Below are positions 1-11,816 of a stretch of 64,000 nucleotides of DNA, piece after piece. Source of the DNA: Buddleja alternifolia (taxonomy: Eukaryota > Streptophyta > Magnoliopsida > Lamiales > Scrophulariaceae); contig CM033400.1 in the NCBI GenBank assembly GCA_019426215.1, forward strand, positions 11,454,568 through 11,518,567, given 5' to 3'. Each line of letters starts with the position of its first letter. The stretch's first letter is position 1. The translations under genes were made by a program, and so were the position numbers. The notes under the pieces were generated by a model that was not told where the DNA came from, did not search any database, and saw only the letters and a program-made list of their open reading frames with translations.

Positions 1-1076
1 ACTATCCATCTCTTTCAGACATTGAGAAGACATCATTGCTCGCTTGGAGTATTTGGAAATTCCACAGAAGGATCTGGCAGAGTTCGAAAGCAAAAACTTT
101 CAAGAAGTCGACAAGAGCATGGAAAGCAATTATCCATTCCGCCGAATTCATGTTCAGATAAGGAATTCACATATGGACGATTGGGGAAAGAATCCAGATG
201 AGGAACAACTGAACAAGATGGGCTATTCAGCGCTCCCCAAGGTTGTCCATTCTAAAGCCAACAAATCTTCCGAGAAGCCGCTACGTTTATGGAAGGGAAA
301 GGATGTAATGCTTCAAGATCACCCTGACCCTATCAACTTTTGCGTTGAAGATGAAGCTAGAGAATTCCTTGCCAGAGTTTGGGCAGAGAGTTATGTTGAA
401 GAGAAGCAGCGATTCAAGAAGTTGCTTGATACAAGAATTCATAGAGAACTCATTGACACTCTTACAAAACGCTGGATAATGGATATATCCATATGCGCAG
501 AGGATTTTGTTATGCATTTTCATACTATTGATGAAATGATAGGTATCCATTTTTGTTCAATTTTGGAATAGACTATATGCGTAGATCGTATGCCTTATTT
601 TTGTTGCAGAGGCGAGAATCTCTTGTGGGTCCAATAGATGCCTTACCTTACTTTTGATGAGGCATGGAAAGTTACATCCGCAATCAACTTAGACAAATAA
701 GTCAAGGAGGCTATGAGTTGAACCTTACTCAGTAACTCCAGCTTGACATACACGAAGACGCTTTTACAAGCAAGCGGGATGAACTTTCAGGACTAAGCGA
801 TTTCCAATTTCATATCACCGATGATCTTGCATAATTTCACCGAGAAAGAGGAGCGATTGTCGAGAATGCCCAATCACTGGATATCACTTTCAACCAACCC
901 TTCGGTTTGAGTTTTAGTGAATTTCGTGGGTACAACTTACACCTCGTCTTATTTTGCGAAGATAACATCCGAGTGGCCAAGTTCATTTCTTTAATCAGGC
1001 CAATGGATCAGGCGCTAGCCCAAGCACTCATGCCATTTTTGCTGGACAACAAGACGCGATATACTACTAGAGTAGA
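1..1076 (+). pseudogene. SIRE-like copia, post-pol (env-like) region, first part
   Basis: This is the left part of a Ty1/copia element whose 3' end is at 19656. A 175-codon frame (44-571) is rich in charged residues and has the motifs MDDWGKNPDEEQ and FLARVWAES. A second short frame (907-1076) runs into the gypsy insertion. Between them are stops in all frames. I recognise no enzyme domain. Position is the main clue: the sequence resumes at 14502 and leads to a polypurine tract and a copia LTR, so it lies between pol and the 3' LTR, where SIRE-type elements carry an envelope-like or accessory reading frame. That role is inferred from position. It is decayed and probably not expressed as a full protein. 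Confidence 0.5.
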
Positions 1077-2272
1077 TGTAAGGCCCAATCATCTCTCACG
1101 CAGCCAACAATAAGCATGTTATATAGTTAACATTTATTATTGACTATAAATGGCATGATTGCACGAACATGATTACTTTGTAATTATATGATAACTGCAT
1201 TTAAGGTGCATTTTTGCTAACGTTTATCACTAGTTAAGAAGACATGACGTCTAGCATTTATCATTAGTGAATCAATGAACAAAAAAAAATGATGATAATT
1301 GACGTGCTTCCCAGGTGGTCACCCATCTCAGAATCGCCCCCGTCTGAGCACGCTTAAATTTAGAGTATTGATTGAATTTGTTACACGAAAGCTTTCCACT
1401 AGTCATCGGGTCAATATATCTCATACCCTACGTGCTACTTACGTATCATTTATATGTCATGATGAATGTAAATATGTGACACATAGAAAATATAAGGCAC
1501 AAACGTATAACAAGTATTAAGCTAGCAGCTGCAAATAATTCAAGGAATAAAATAATATTATTTTTAACAAACTTCACCATGAAGTTTGCTAACCGCCTCA
1601 AACCTTTTAAAAGGTTTGCTGGATGAAAAATGGAGAAAAAAAACGTATGAAAAAGAAGGGAAAACAGAGAAGAAAGAAAAGAAAGAAAAGAGAGGAAAAA
1701 TTCAAGGAAAAATAGGAAAAGAAGAGTAATAGGTAAAGGGTGCTAGGCAAATCGACGTGCCCGTTACAAGTAAGTCTTTTACCGATTGTTTCTTCAATTC
1801 AATCGGTGAATTTGGAGTAATTATAGAGGATTGTTTTAGGTATGTTATATACCCTTTCTACATGTTATTGTACACCTAAAATTAGGAAGAAGTATCATTA
1901 GCTAGCTTCGGTAGCGTCACCTTTTCTAGTTCATTGCAAAGGACTTAAGGTAAGTTGAAGTGTTCGTTTGCTGCTTCATAAGGATCATATTATGCCTGTT
2001 TATAATGTTTTAAGATAATTGTTTGGAAATGAATGTTATTACTTGCCTATTGTGTAAAGTGTTGAGGTATATATGTTTATGATGTTTTAAGATGATCGCT
2101 TGGGAATGAATGATATTTCTTGTTTATTGTGTCTATATGATTATGATGCATGATGTCGATGCACACGTAAAGAAAATGATTTGAAAAGGGGAGGTATGGT
2201 ATTTGATTGATGGTCGGGTAGGCATGGGACGCGGGTGGGACCGGCGGACCCAAAAGACTGGTGGTGAATGAT
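1077..2272 (+). repeat. Gypsy 5' LTR, first 1.2 kb
   Basis: It matches the 3' LTR from its TG start through to the sequence ggtggtgaat. The equivalent of the LARD-1 insertion site (around 1665-1690, gagaagaaagaaaag) is uninterrupted here, so this copy gives the empty site for LARD-1. It stops about 730 bp short of a complete LTR and abuts a second LTR start at 2273. Confidence 0.85.
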
Positions 2273-2626
2273 TGTAATGCCCAATCATCTCTCACGCAAC
2301 AAACAATAAGCATGTCATATAATTAGCATTTATTATTGACTATAAATGGCATGATTGCATGAACATGATTACTTTCTAATTATATGATAACTGCATTTAA
2401 GGTGCATTTTTGCTAACGTTTATCACTAGTTAAGCAGACGTGAGGTCTAGCATTTATCACTAGTGAATCAATGAAAAAAAATGATTTGCTTTTATTTTAA
2501 AAGGGATATATTATATTACTTTAGAAAACCATAACATTTCAAAGGAAGAAAATGGGTCATCGCCCCTTGGCCTGACCGTGTGGCTTATCTGAGTTACATG
2601 TACGGGTCGGGTCGGGGTGTGTGACA
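2273..2626 (+). repeat. Second, internally deleted gypsy LTR copy
   Basis: It starts again with TGTAATGCCC and follows the LTR for about 200 bp to caatgaa. It then jumps to the last 155 bp of the LTR (aaaaaaatgatttgc ... gtgtgaca). The jump occurs inside an A-rich stretch shared by both sides, which suggests a microhomology deletion of about 1.5 kb. It directly precedes the primer site, so it occupies the functional 5' LTR position. Confidence 0.82.
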
Positions 2627-2630
2627 GTTG

Positions 2631-2642
2631 TGGTATTAGAGC
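2631..2642 (+). promoter_or_regulatory. Primer-binding site, initiator tRNA-Met type
   Basis: TGGTATTAGAGC lies four bases after the LTR end. It differs by one base (C to T) from the TGGTATCAGAGC that pairs with the 3' end of plant initiator tRNA-Met. It marks where minus-strand cDNA synthesis would start. Confidence 0.85.
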
Positions 2643-2815
2643 GGAGGTTTAGTCTTTCTTGAACACCAAAGAAGGCATATGAACATATTCTGGCTGGGAA
2701 ACTTGGTCAATTCTTTAGTTTATTCTTTTATGTTTGGTCAATGCATAGTATTGGCATTATGGTGCATTCATCATTGGCTAGTGAATGGGATAAGTTGGAC
2801 AAGATATAGGAAATC

Positions 2816-3800
2816 ATGCCGCCAAAAAGAAAGGCAATGGGTACCCAAGAGGGTGGCAACAATGTGGTGGGTAATCTAACTAATCTGATACAAGAACAAA
2901 CTAGAATGCATGGTGAACAAATTCAACAATTACTGGACATGCAACAGAGAACTCAAGAATAGAATCAGCAAGTTCATGCACCTCCTGTTCGACCTGACAA
3001 TCCACAAGCTGTGTATGAGAAGTTCAGAAAGATGGAACCATCTGATTTCTACAACAATTCGGATCCCATAGTTGCAGGAGTGGGTTAAATCGTTGGATAT
3101 TATCTTTGACTACATGCGTATCGATGATGCTGATAAGGTACTTTGTGCAATCTTTTTACTGAAGAAAGAAGCAATAATCTGGTGGGAAGGAGCCAAACTT
3201 TCCGTCGATATGGAGACATTGACATGGGATAGGTTCAAGGTGATCTTTTATGACAAGTACTTCACCCGAGATGCTAGATCCCTTAAGGTAAAGGATTTCT
3301 TGGAGTTGAAGCAGGGAGACATGACTGTATGTGACTATGTCAGAAAATTTGAAGAGGGTTGCAGATATGTACTGTACATTGCAAGAGATAATACTGAAAA
3401 GATCGATCACTTTTTGAGAGGATAGAAACCTGAGGTTAGACGAGATGTAAGGATGTCTTCAGCAACTCCGTTTAGAGAAATTGTGGATAAAGCTTTGATA
3501 GCTGACCTGGATGAAAAATAAATTCAGAAATCCTATCAACAAAAGACACAAATGTTCACTCCAAGAAACCCAACACAATGGAAGAAACCAGAGCAGAAAC
3601 CAGGTCAAGGAAATGACAAGCGTCTTAGAGTTGGACAGACCTCCAATGCGATTGAAAAACCTAGATATACTAAATGTGGGAAGAATCATTTTAGTGAATG
3701 CCAAATGGGTTTCAACAGTTGTTTCAAATTTAAGAAGCCTGGACATTTTGCAAGGGATTGCCCAACCCTCCAGAACAGAGTGCAGAGGAGAGTTTATTCA
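2816..3800 (+). pseudogene. Gypsy gag remnant
   Basis: The start is the ATG at 2816 ([14 protein letters not shown]), the first after the primer site in the gag frame. An in-frame TAG at 2960 and a frameshift near 3075 separate it from the conserved gag core at 3072-3425, which shows the [13 protein letters not shown] and YLL-type WWEGA motifs of Retrotrans_gag. More stops lie at 3423 and near 3520. The C-terminal zinc knuckles (about 3660-3770) are damaged: the first reads [11 protein letters not shown] and the second [14 protein letters not shown], where a cysteine is replaced by phenylalanine. Gag normally forms the cytoplasmic particle around element RNA. This copy could not give one continuous protein. 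Confidence 0.88.
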
Positions 3801-5690
3801 ATGACAAATGAGCAAGCTGAGGCAGATCCCTCAGTCGTTTCAGGTACTATTTTGATTTCGGGTATGACTGCATTTGCATTGATAGATTCAGTTTCTACAC
3901 ATTCATTCACATCGAATGCATTTGTGAGAAAATTGGGTATTACACCAGATTTGTTAAAAATAAGATATAGCGTGACAATTCCATCAGGGGAAGAAATGGA
4001 TTCCAATCATGTATTGAGGGCTTGTTCTATTCAGATTGGTACCCGAACACTACATACTAATCTTGTTGTTCTACCAATTTCAAATTTTGAGGTTATTTTG
4101 GGTATGGATTGGCTTACCAAATATCATGCCACCATTGATTGTAATAAGAAAGTCGTGATCTTTCGGTCACCTGGAAAAGAACAATTTATGTTTAGCGGCA
4201 CTTCAGGCTCATTTTCCTTACCAATTATATTGACATTGAAGGCTCAAAAGATGTTGAACAAAGGTTGTGTTGGATATTTGGCATGTGTGGTGGACACTTC
4301 AATTAAGACACATTTAAAGCCTGAAAATGTGGAAGTGGTTAGAGAATTCCTAGAAGTATTTCTAGATGATTTACCAAGACTACCACCACATCGAGAGGTT
4401 GAATTTGTGATTGATGTTGTGCAAGGAACTGCCCCTTTTTCTAAAGCTCCATATAGAATGGCACCAACACAGTTAAAAGAGTTAAAAGTGCAACTACAGG
4501 ATTTGCTTGATAAGGGTTTCATTAGCCCTAGTTGTTCTCCTTGGGGAGCTCCTGTGCTGTTTGTTAATAAGAAAGATGGAACCTTGCGGTTAGACATTGA
4601 TTACAGAGAACTAAATAAAGTAACAGTCAAGAATAAGTATCTCGTTCCCAGAATAGATGACTTGTTTGATCAATTGCAAGGTGCATCAGTGTTTTCTAAG
4701 ATTGATTTGCGTTCTGGTTATCATCAACTAAAAATCAAGGAGAAAGATATACAGAAAACTACATTCAGAACAAGGTATGACCATTATGAGTTTCTAGTAA
4801 TGCCCTTCGGTTTAACGAATGCTTCTGCAGCTTTCTTGGACTAAATGAATCGGGTATTCAAGAAGTTTCTTGATAAATTTGTGATTGTATTTATTGATGA
4901 CATCTTAATCTACTCACGTGATGAACGAGAACACAAGGAACATTTGAAATGTGTGTTGCAAGTTCTCAAAGAGAAACAACTATATGCTAAATTCAAGAAG
5001 TGTGAATTCTGGATGGAACAAGTGGTATTCTTAGGGCATGTAGTATCCAAGAATGGAATCTTAGTTGATCCAAGTAAAATAGAAGCTGTGCATAATTGGC
5101 CAACACCAACAAATGTATCAGAAGTTAGGAGTTTCTTAGGATTAGCAGGATATTACAGGATATTTGTTCAGGGATTTTCAAAATTGGTCGTTCCATTGAT
5201 GATGTTGACAAGAAAGAACATGAAATTTATTTGGACTGATGCTTGTGAAAAGAGTTTTCAAGAGTTGAAACACCGATTGACTACCGTTCCTATTCTTTCA
5301 GTTCCAACTGGAACCGGTGGATGCGTTGTGTATAGTGATGCTTCTAAAAATGGTCTGGGTGTTGTGTTAATGCAAAATGGGAAGGTAATTGCCTATGCTT
5401 CAAGGCAATTGAAAGAGTATGAAAATAATTATCCAACTCATGATCTGGAACTTGCTGTTGTTGTCTTTGCCCTGAAAATTTGAAGGCATTACTTGTATGG
5501 TGAAAAGTGTGAGATTTACACCAATCATAAAAGTTTGAAGTACTTCTTTACATAAAAAGAGCTAAATATAAGACCACGGAGATGGTTAGAACCTGTCAAA
5601 GATTATGACTGTATGATTAACTATCATCCGGGTAAAGCAGATGTGGTAGCTGATGCGCTGAGTAGAAAGTCCATGTCTTCTCTCATTCTC
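3801..5690 (+). pseudogene. Gypsy protease, reverse transcriptase and RNase H remnant
   Basis: The retropepsin motif reads [11 protein letters not shown], where the active-site D-S/T-G has become DSV, so the protease is probably dead. The RT is well preserved, with [21 protein letters not shown] and MPFGL before an in-frame TAA at 4842-4844 (expected leucine), and the catalytic FIDDIL after it. RNase H follows ([28 protein letters not shown]), broken by TGA at 5481 where tryptophan is expected, and ends with [16 protein letters not shown]. All parts stay in one orientation. The lesions are scattered point changes, as expected for an ageing but structurally complete copy. Confidence 0.93.
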
Positions 5691-5883
5691 ACACAGAAGC
5701 CATTATTACTAGATTTTCAGAAATTGGAACTTGAAATTGTGCCTGAAGGGAAGGTATGCTTTTTGTTAGCTCTGATGTTGAAGTTTGCACTTCGTGATAA
5801 AATCATTAAAGCTCAGAAAGGTGATGTGTATTTATCTAAGATAAAGAAAAAGATGGATGAAGGAAAAAGGACAAAATTCTAAA

Positions 5884-7250
5884 TTTCTGATGAGGGAGTT
5901 ATCCATTATAATGGGAGGTTATGTGTTCCATCTGATCAAGTCATCAAGGAAGATATTCTAAAAGAAGCTCATACTAGTCCTTATCCAGTACACCCCGGTA
6001 GCACAAAGATGTATAAGGACTTACAACAACATTATTGGTGGACCGTATGAAGAAAGATATAACAACATTTGTAGCAGAGTGTGTAACTTGTCAACAGGTT
6101 AAGGTTGGACATCAAAGACCAGCTGGTTTATTAAAGCCTCTACTAATCCCAGATAGAAGTGGGAGCATATTATTATAGATTTTGTACTTGGATTTTTTAA
6201 GACTCAGAAGGGATACAACTCCATATTGGTGATTGTCGATAGATTAACAAAATCAGCACATTTTCTTGCAGTAAGGTCGACATATAATATGGATCAATAT
6301 GCGCAGCAGTACATTAGAGAGATAGTCAGATTGCATGGAGTGCCAGTTTCCATAGTATTCGATAGGGATCCTAAATTCACTTCTACATTCTGGAAGAGTT
6401 TGCACAATGACATGGGAATAAAGCTTGCATTCAGTACAACATTTCATCCACAGAGCGATGGGCAATTTGAAAGGGTTATACAAATACTTGAGGATATGCT
6501 AAGAGCGTGCACACTAGATTTCCAAGGAAGCTGGGATGTGAAATTACCATTGGTAGAATTTACCTATAACAATAGCTACCAATCTACCATTGGAATGGCA
6601 CCATATGAAGCATTATATGGAAGAAAATGCAGATCTTTAGTTCATTGGGATGAAGTTGGATAAAGAAGACTACTTGGTCCAGAATTGGTACAACAAACAA
6701 CAATGGTTTTGGAAAAGATACGTGAAAGAATGAAAATGGCACAGAGCAGGTAGAAAAGTTACGCAGACATACGAAGAAGGGATTTGGAATTTTCTATTAC
6801 AGATCATGTGTTCCTGAAAGTGGTCCCAATGAAAGGAATCATGAGATTTGGGAAGAAAGGAAAACTGAGCCCCAGGTATGTTGGTCCGTTTGAAGTTCTT
6901 GAAAGAGTTGGAGATAGAGCTTACAGAGTGGCATTACCTCCTTCATTAACTGGTGTTCATAATGTGTTCCATGTGTCCATGCTGAAGAAATACATTTCAA
7001 ATCCTTCTCATGTGCTAAGTTACGAGCCGTTAGAGTTGTCTCCAAATTTAGCCTATGAAGAGAAACCAGTGCAAATCCTTTATCAGAAAGTGAAACAATT
7101 GAGAAATAAAAGCATTAATCTGGTAAAGGTTTTGTGAAAAAATCATGCGGTAGAAGAAGCTACATGGGAACAGGAAGAAGCAATGCCGAACAAGTATCCA
7201 GAATTATTTTGGTATGTCAAATTTCGAGGACAAAATTTTCTTGAAGGAGG
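5884..7250 (+). pseudogene. Gypsy integrase with chromodomain-type C-terminus, remnant
   Basis: The H2C2 region near 5960-6060 (AHTSPYPVHPGSTKMY) is followed by a frameshifted stretch. The integrase core is readable at 6226-6663, with IVFDRDPKFTS and HPQSDGQFERVIQ carrying the second Asp and the Glu of the D,D,E triad. A C-terminal frame (6784-7137) has LSPRYVGPFEVLERVG, HVSMLKKY and SHVLSYEPL. After a TGG-to-TGA stop (7135-7137) it continues NHAVEEATWEQEE, the chromodomain-like tail of Tekay/Del elements. That tail normally tethers integration to chromatin. At least four lesions interrupt the frame. Confidence 0.9.
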
Positions 7251-7257
7251 TTATGAT
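7243..7257 (+). promoter_or_regulatory. Gypsy polypurine tract
   Basis: The purine-rich gaaggaggttatgat lies directly before the 3' LTR start (7258). This is the expected position of the plus-strand primer, although the last bases are not purine-rich. Confidence 0.65.
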
Positions 7258-7858
7258 TGTAATGCCCAATCATCTCTCACGCAGCCAACAATAAGCATGT
7301 CATATAGTTAGCATTTATTATTGACTATAAATGGCATGATTGCACGAACATGATTACTTTGTAATTATATGATAACTGCATTTAAGGTGCATTTTTGCAA
7401 ACGTTTATCACTAGTTAAGCAGACATGACGTCTAGCATTTATCAATAGTGAATCAATGAACAAAACAAAATGATGATAATTGACGTGCTTCCCAGGTGGT
7501 CACCCTTCTCAGAATTGCCCCCGTCTGTGCACGCTTAACTTTGAAGTTTTGCTTGAATTTGGTACACGAAAGCTTTCCACTAGTCACCGGGTCAATATAT
7601 CTCATGCCCTACGTGCTACTTACGTGTGATTTATATGTCACGATGAATATAAATATGTGACACATAGAAAATATAAGGCACAAATGTATAACACGTATTA
7701 AGCTAGCAGCTGCAAATAATTCAAGGAATAAAATAATATTATTTTTAACAAACTTCACCATGAAGTTTGCTAACCGCCTCAAAACTTTTAAAAGGTTTGC
7801 TGGATGAAAAATGGAGAAAAAAAACGTATGAAAAAGAAGGAAAAACAGAGAAGAAAGA

Positions 7859-8302
7859 TGATAGGAGTCGTTTTTACATAAGTTTTTAGGCCTTTTTAAT
7901 GACAATTCAGGCTCGTATACAGTTTATTTCGTGCCACTCGTGCGTTTACTATGTGTGTGAAGTGATTTCAGGTAGTAAGCAACGATGGACGAAGAAAAGG
8001 GAAAAAAACGACTCATTTCATCAACGCTGCTCAGGTTTCTGAAGACCACGCCTAGGTGCCATTTTTACCCGCGCCTAGGCGCCACCCAGGCAGAGAGAGA
8101 TCTGGCTTCTGAAACGCCCACCTAGGCGCACAATGACGCGCGCCTAGGCGCCACACATCGCGCGCCTGGACGCCTCCTTTCTGCACGCTTGGGCACCCCT
8201 GAACTTCTACCCTAAGAAAGACACGCCACGTAGGCGGCGCCTAGGCGCCGATCGACGCGCGTCTAGGCGCCGCAATAACAGATTTCTGAAGATATAAATT
8301 GC
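7859..8302 (+). repeat. LARD-1 5' LTR, truncated
   Basis: It aligns with the 3' LTR from TGATAGGAGTC to gatataaatt, then departs. About 930 bp of the LTR, including the end next to a primer site, are missing, and no primer-binding site can be seen. It has an extra gcgtctaggcgccgc segment (around 8255-8275) that the 3' LTR lacks. Confidence 0.8.
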
Positions 8303-8390
8303 GCGCCTAGGCACCTAAGGATCTCCCGACATATTCAGGTACTGAATGAGGCGCTTGGGCGCCCAAATACGCGCGCCTAGGCGCCGTTTA
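8040..8390. repeat. GC-rich cluster of GCGCCTAGGCGC palindromes
   Basis: About ten exact or near copies of the self-complementary GCGCCTAGGCGC (variants cgcctaggtgcc, gcctggacgcc, cttgggcgccc) lie within 350 bp of otherwise AT-rich DNA. A shorter cluster is in the 3' LTR (12005-12210). The part after 8302 lies beyond the recognisable 5' LTR. Confidence 0.8.
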
Positions 8391-8890
8391 CTGTATTTAT
8401 GTCTTTCTTTAGTCAAAACGGTCCAAATCCCTCAAATCCTCCACACCTCCTCTCCGACTGCGATCTCCAGCGATTCTCTCCATTTGTCCGGCCATTTCCA
8501 CCGTTTTTCACCGCCAATCTCCGCCGTCACGTAGTGGGCTCCTTGTACACATCCGAATCGGTACACTTATTCGTTGAATACAAAAAGGTGAGTTTGGCTA
8601 TCTTCTTCCTCCATTTCCCTCTTTAGCCAAATAAGTGGGTGGATTTTGTGTTGTGGGAGGCTATTATCGCTTTGAGAATTTGGGGCATTGTCGTGGTATT
8701 TAGTGCATTTTATTTTTGTGAAATTTGTGGTTTGTTGTTAGGCTGTGGATTGTGCATTGAGGGTTGATACGTGTTTGTGGAGTCTTAGTCGGGTATTGTG
8801 GTTATTGCTGATTTGGGTGATTGAATTGGGTAGAGCCGAATATTGGGGATTCGATTTACGCCTCTATAACGCCCATTTGTCATTTGAAAA

Positions 8891-10187
8891 TGCCGAAAAC
8901 AACCAACAAACCGTCAAAAGACAAGAAGAAAGTAGGTGAGGGTTCCTCTAACGAGCCCGAGACCCCCTTTGATCCCCGTTTTGCAGACCCCAAAGTCTAG
9001 ATTCTATGTCAGAGTTTGAGCGCCCCCCGTACTCTAATTAAAGAGCACTATCTGATCATCCAGGGACAGCCCTCTGTGCAAGAATTGATTAATTTCCATC
9101 ACCTACAGTTTTTCTGCCACAAACCCGAAGCCATCCACCTTCGTGGGTCCTCGAATTTTTCAGTTCCGGTGCAAATTGTGAGATTGAGAAGCTAGTATGG
9201 ACAGGGCCTACACTTTTTGTACGGGGTAAGGAGGTCGACTATGAGTTGGGGACGATAAGGGAGTGCATAGGTGCCCCCGTCCCTCAAATGTGCGAGTTCA
9301 TGTCTCTATACAATGCGGGGCACCTACGGGTTAGCTTATCGGATATTTTGCGGGTCATCGCACGAGAGGGTTGGGAGTGGGTGCCCGGAGATGATCATAT
9401 TCCTCATCGGGCCCTACTCCCCGAGGTAGCATTTTGGCTAGATTTCATCAAGTTTAATTTGATCCCAAGTACTAACCGGTTCGAGGCTAACAAGGAAAGG
9501 GCCACCCTCATTTATGCCATTATGTCCAAGAAAGCTGTGGACTTTGCACGGGTGATTCATAAGTCCTTGGAGGACCATTTTTGGAAATTAAAGAACGAAT
9601 TGGGGTCATTGATCGTTAAGGAGATGGCCCAGCAAAAGGGTGATGGGCCCACCAGGAAGAACCTCATCATTCTCCCGTCCCTTATCACCATTTTGTGTAA
9701 GAAGGCCAAGGTTCCATTATTTCCCATGGAGCGCATTGAGCCCCCTGGTTCCTATCTAGCCGTGGTAGCTGATGACCCACAGGCTCCCCCGCCACAGGCC
9801 ACTTCCAAGAGGCCTCACCCGTCGTCGTCCCGATCTACTAGTTCTTGACAATTCCCACCACCGGATACCACCGCCATTGGACAGTTGAGGGATGAGTTGA
9901 GGGCTGAGATGAGGATGGTAATGACTGACACATGTGCCTACTTACGTCAGCTCCTCATCGAGCAGGACGCATTTGTCGGCCGGGGCCCATTTGACTATTC
10001 TACTCCTCCACCTTACCCGCGCCCCACTCCTCAGCAGCCCGAGGATGTGCCCGAGTCGGGTGCTATACTTCCTGTGGGAGATGATGAGGATGCTCCAGAT
10101 GACGAGGGTAGCCCTATGCTCGATTTAGCTGATCTCGAGGGAGGAGCGGATGAGGATTATATTGACCGTTTTGGCACCGAGGATTAG
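8891..10187 (+). pseudogene. LARD-1 gag-like protein, plant-transposon-protein type
   Basis: A reading frame can be followed from ATG 8891 (MPKTTNKPSKDKKK) across a stop near 8998 and a frameshift near 9140-9240 into a 200-codon block (9246-9848). A TGA at 9846 separates this from an in-frame tail (9885-10187). The core, with VRGKEVDYELGTIRE, FWLDFIKFNLIPSTNR and ATLIYAIMSKKAVDF, resembles the domain annotated in plants as 'putative plant transposon protein', found in gag-like proteins of non-autonomous LTR elements. The tail is proline-rich and then strongly acidic (DDEDAPDDEGS). No zinc knuckle is visible. Three lesions make it a pseudogene. The gag role is inferred. Confidence 0.7.
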
Positions 10188-11803
10188 TCTTGTCTTGTAT
10201 TTTCCATTTCCTAGCTCGTTTTGTCGTTTTGTCTATCTTTTGATTTGATTTGTTGAATATTGTTTTATGTTGGATGCTATTTTGTTTCCTTTCTTGTTCT
10301 TTATCTATACCTCTTCTAATTTATGTTTGTTTCGTTGTGTTTTCATCGTTTCTATCCAATGCTTGATGATTCATATGGCTAGCATATGTTTAAATGTGTA
10401 GTGGTCGACACCGTGATTGCCACCCTTGGACTCCATTGCCTTAGTGGACTCGGGTTTGCTTTTCAGCAACCCTATGGTGATGTGTATTTTACCCTTCTCT
10501 TTTTTCGAACATTGGGGCCAATGTTCATGTTAAGTTTGGGTGGGTACTAGATCCATTGTAGTCATAATTATCCATGTTTAGATATTTCGGTCCAAGTTTG
10601 GGGGGGTGGCACCTCTACATGTGAGGCTTGTGCAATTTTGAAAATTTTTGGATAGAATTTCAACCCTTCACTTGATGCATTGAGCATGGTTAATTTGAAT
10701 ACATGGTATGTTTTCTCTATCAATTTGGTTTTGAATGGCTATACACATCGTTTCCTTGCTTGTGGGACCCTAAACGTGACTAGATTGTCTTTAAGATGAT
10801 TCACATATGCACATAAATCGAGGGTAGAGGCGTTGAGTGGGCCACCATTTTGAAACACTTAAAGGCTTGATTCCGAAAATATCAACTTAGAATTTCCACA
10901 TTTGTTATGAGTTGAGAACATTAATTTCGTATGCTTAACATTAATAAAAAGAGGTTGAACATTGGTATGACTGCAAAAGTCAGGCTTAATAGATACTGGG
11001 GGCGAAGAGCACCATGCCTAGAATACTGTACTATTATGCTAATTTGAACTAAGCTCAAGCCAATGCAAGTGTTAAGTGAATAAGGACCTAGTTCGGTTTT
11101 GTGGCCTTTGACACTCGAGCGATTAAGCCCTTAGGAGTGTCTCTACACTTGATACCCTAAAGCCGTCTGGTTTGGGAGTTATTGGCCTAAAGCTCGTTAC
11201 AAAGGTGTCATAGAAAGCATAAGAGGATCGAACATTGCACATGGTCTAGCCTCTAATGTTTTGAGTTGAAAGTGCATAAGTTAAAGCCAAAAGTGGATAA
11301 AGTGACGGATTTTTAGTGGCTATGAAGTTGTATTCAATTCTCGTACCATGTGACTAATCAAAAGTTGATAAATATGGGATTAATGCTTGAAAAGTGGTAA
11401 GAATGCCACTCAACTATAATACTTGAGATTTATTACACTACACGCTTAGGATGATCTTTTCGATGTTAAGGCGTAACATGAGCAAGTGTGTGATGTGTAT
11501 ATATATGTAACTTGAGCTTAAACAGATGAATTCATACCATTTTGTTTTATTAATCATTGTAATTTACATTGAGTGATTGGGGTTGAAAATCTTTCGATTT
11601 TGTGGGTATATTGTCTGCAAACTCTCACGAGACTATAACTCGTCCTTTAAGGTAACTCAAGGGTTCAAAAGCTTGTTGCATCCGCTAAATGCAACCGTTT
11701 ACTCCACGAAAGTGAGTTTGGTAGTTTCTTTTCTTTTGCTTCCCTGTGTTTGATGATGAGTTCGTATCTTATGCCTTTTCTTGCTCGAGGTCGAGCAAGT
11801 GAT
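10188..11803 (+). other. LARD-1 non-coding 3' internal region with conserved hairpins
   Basis: No credible protein is found here. Four features recur in the same order and spacing in LARD-2: a 9-bp-stem hairpin at 10507-10526 (gaacattgg/ccaatgttc); a G-run (gtttgggggggtgg, about 10593-10607); a GACACTC/GAGTGTC stem at 11110-11141; and an interrupted palindrome at 11780-11799 just before the purine tract. Selection on RNA structure, for example for packaging or dimerisation, is an inference. Confidence 0.7.
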
Positions 11804-11816
11804 AAGTTAGGGGGGT
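11804..11816 (+). promoter_or_regulatory. LARD-1 polypurine tract
   Basis: aagttaggggggt abuts the 3' LTR start TGATAGG at 11817. Its composition and position fit the plus-strand primer. Confidence 0.85.

Noticed and set aside
1..1076. Plant virus-derived (pararetroviral) sequence
   Set aside because: No movement protein, RT or zinc-finger motif is present, and the sequence runs on to a copia polypurine tract and LTR.
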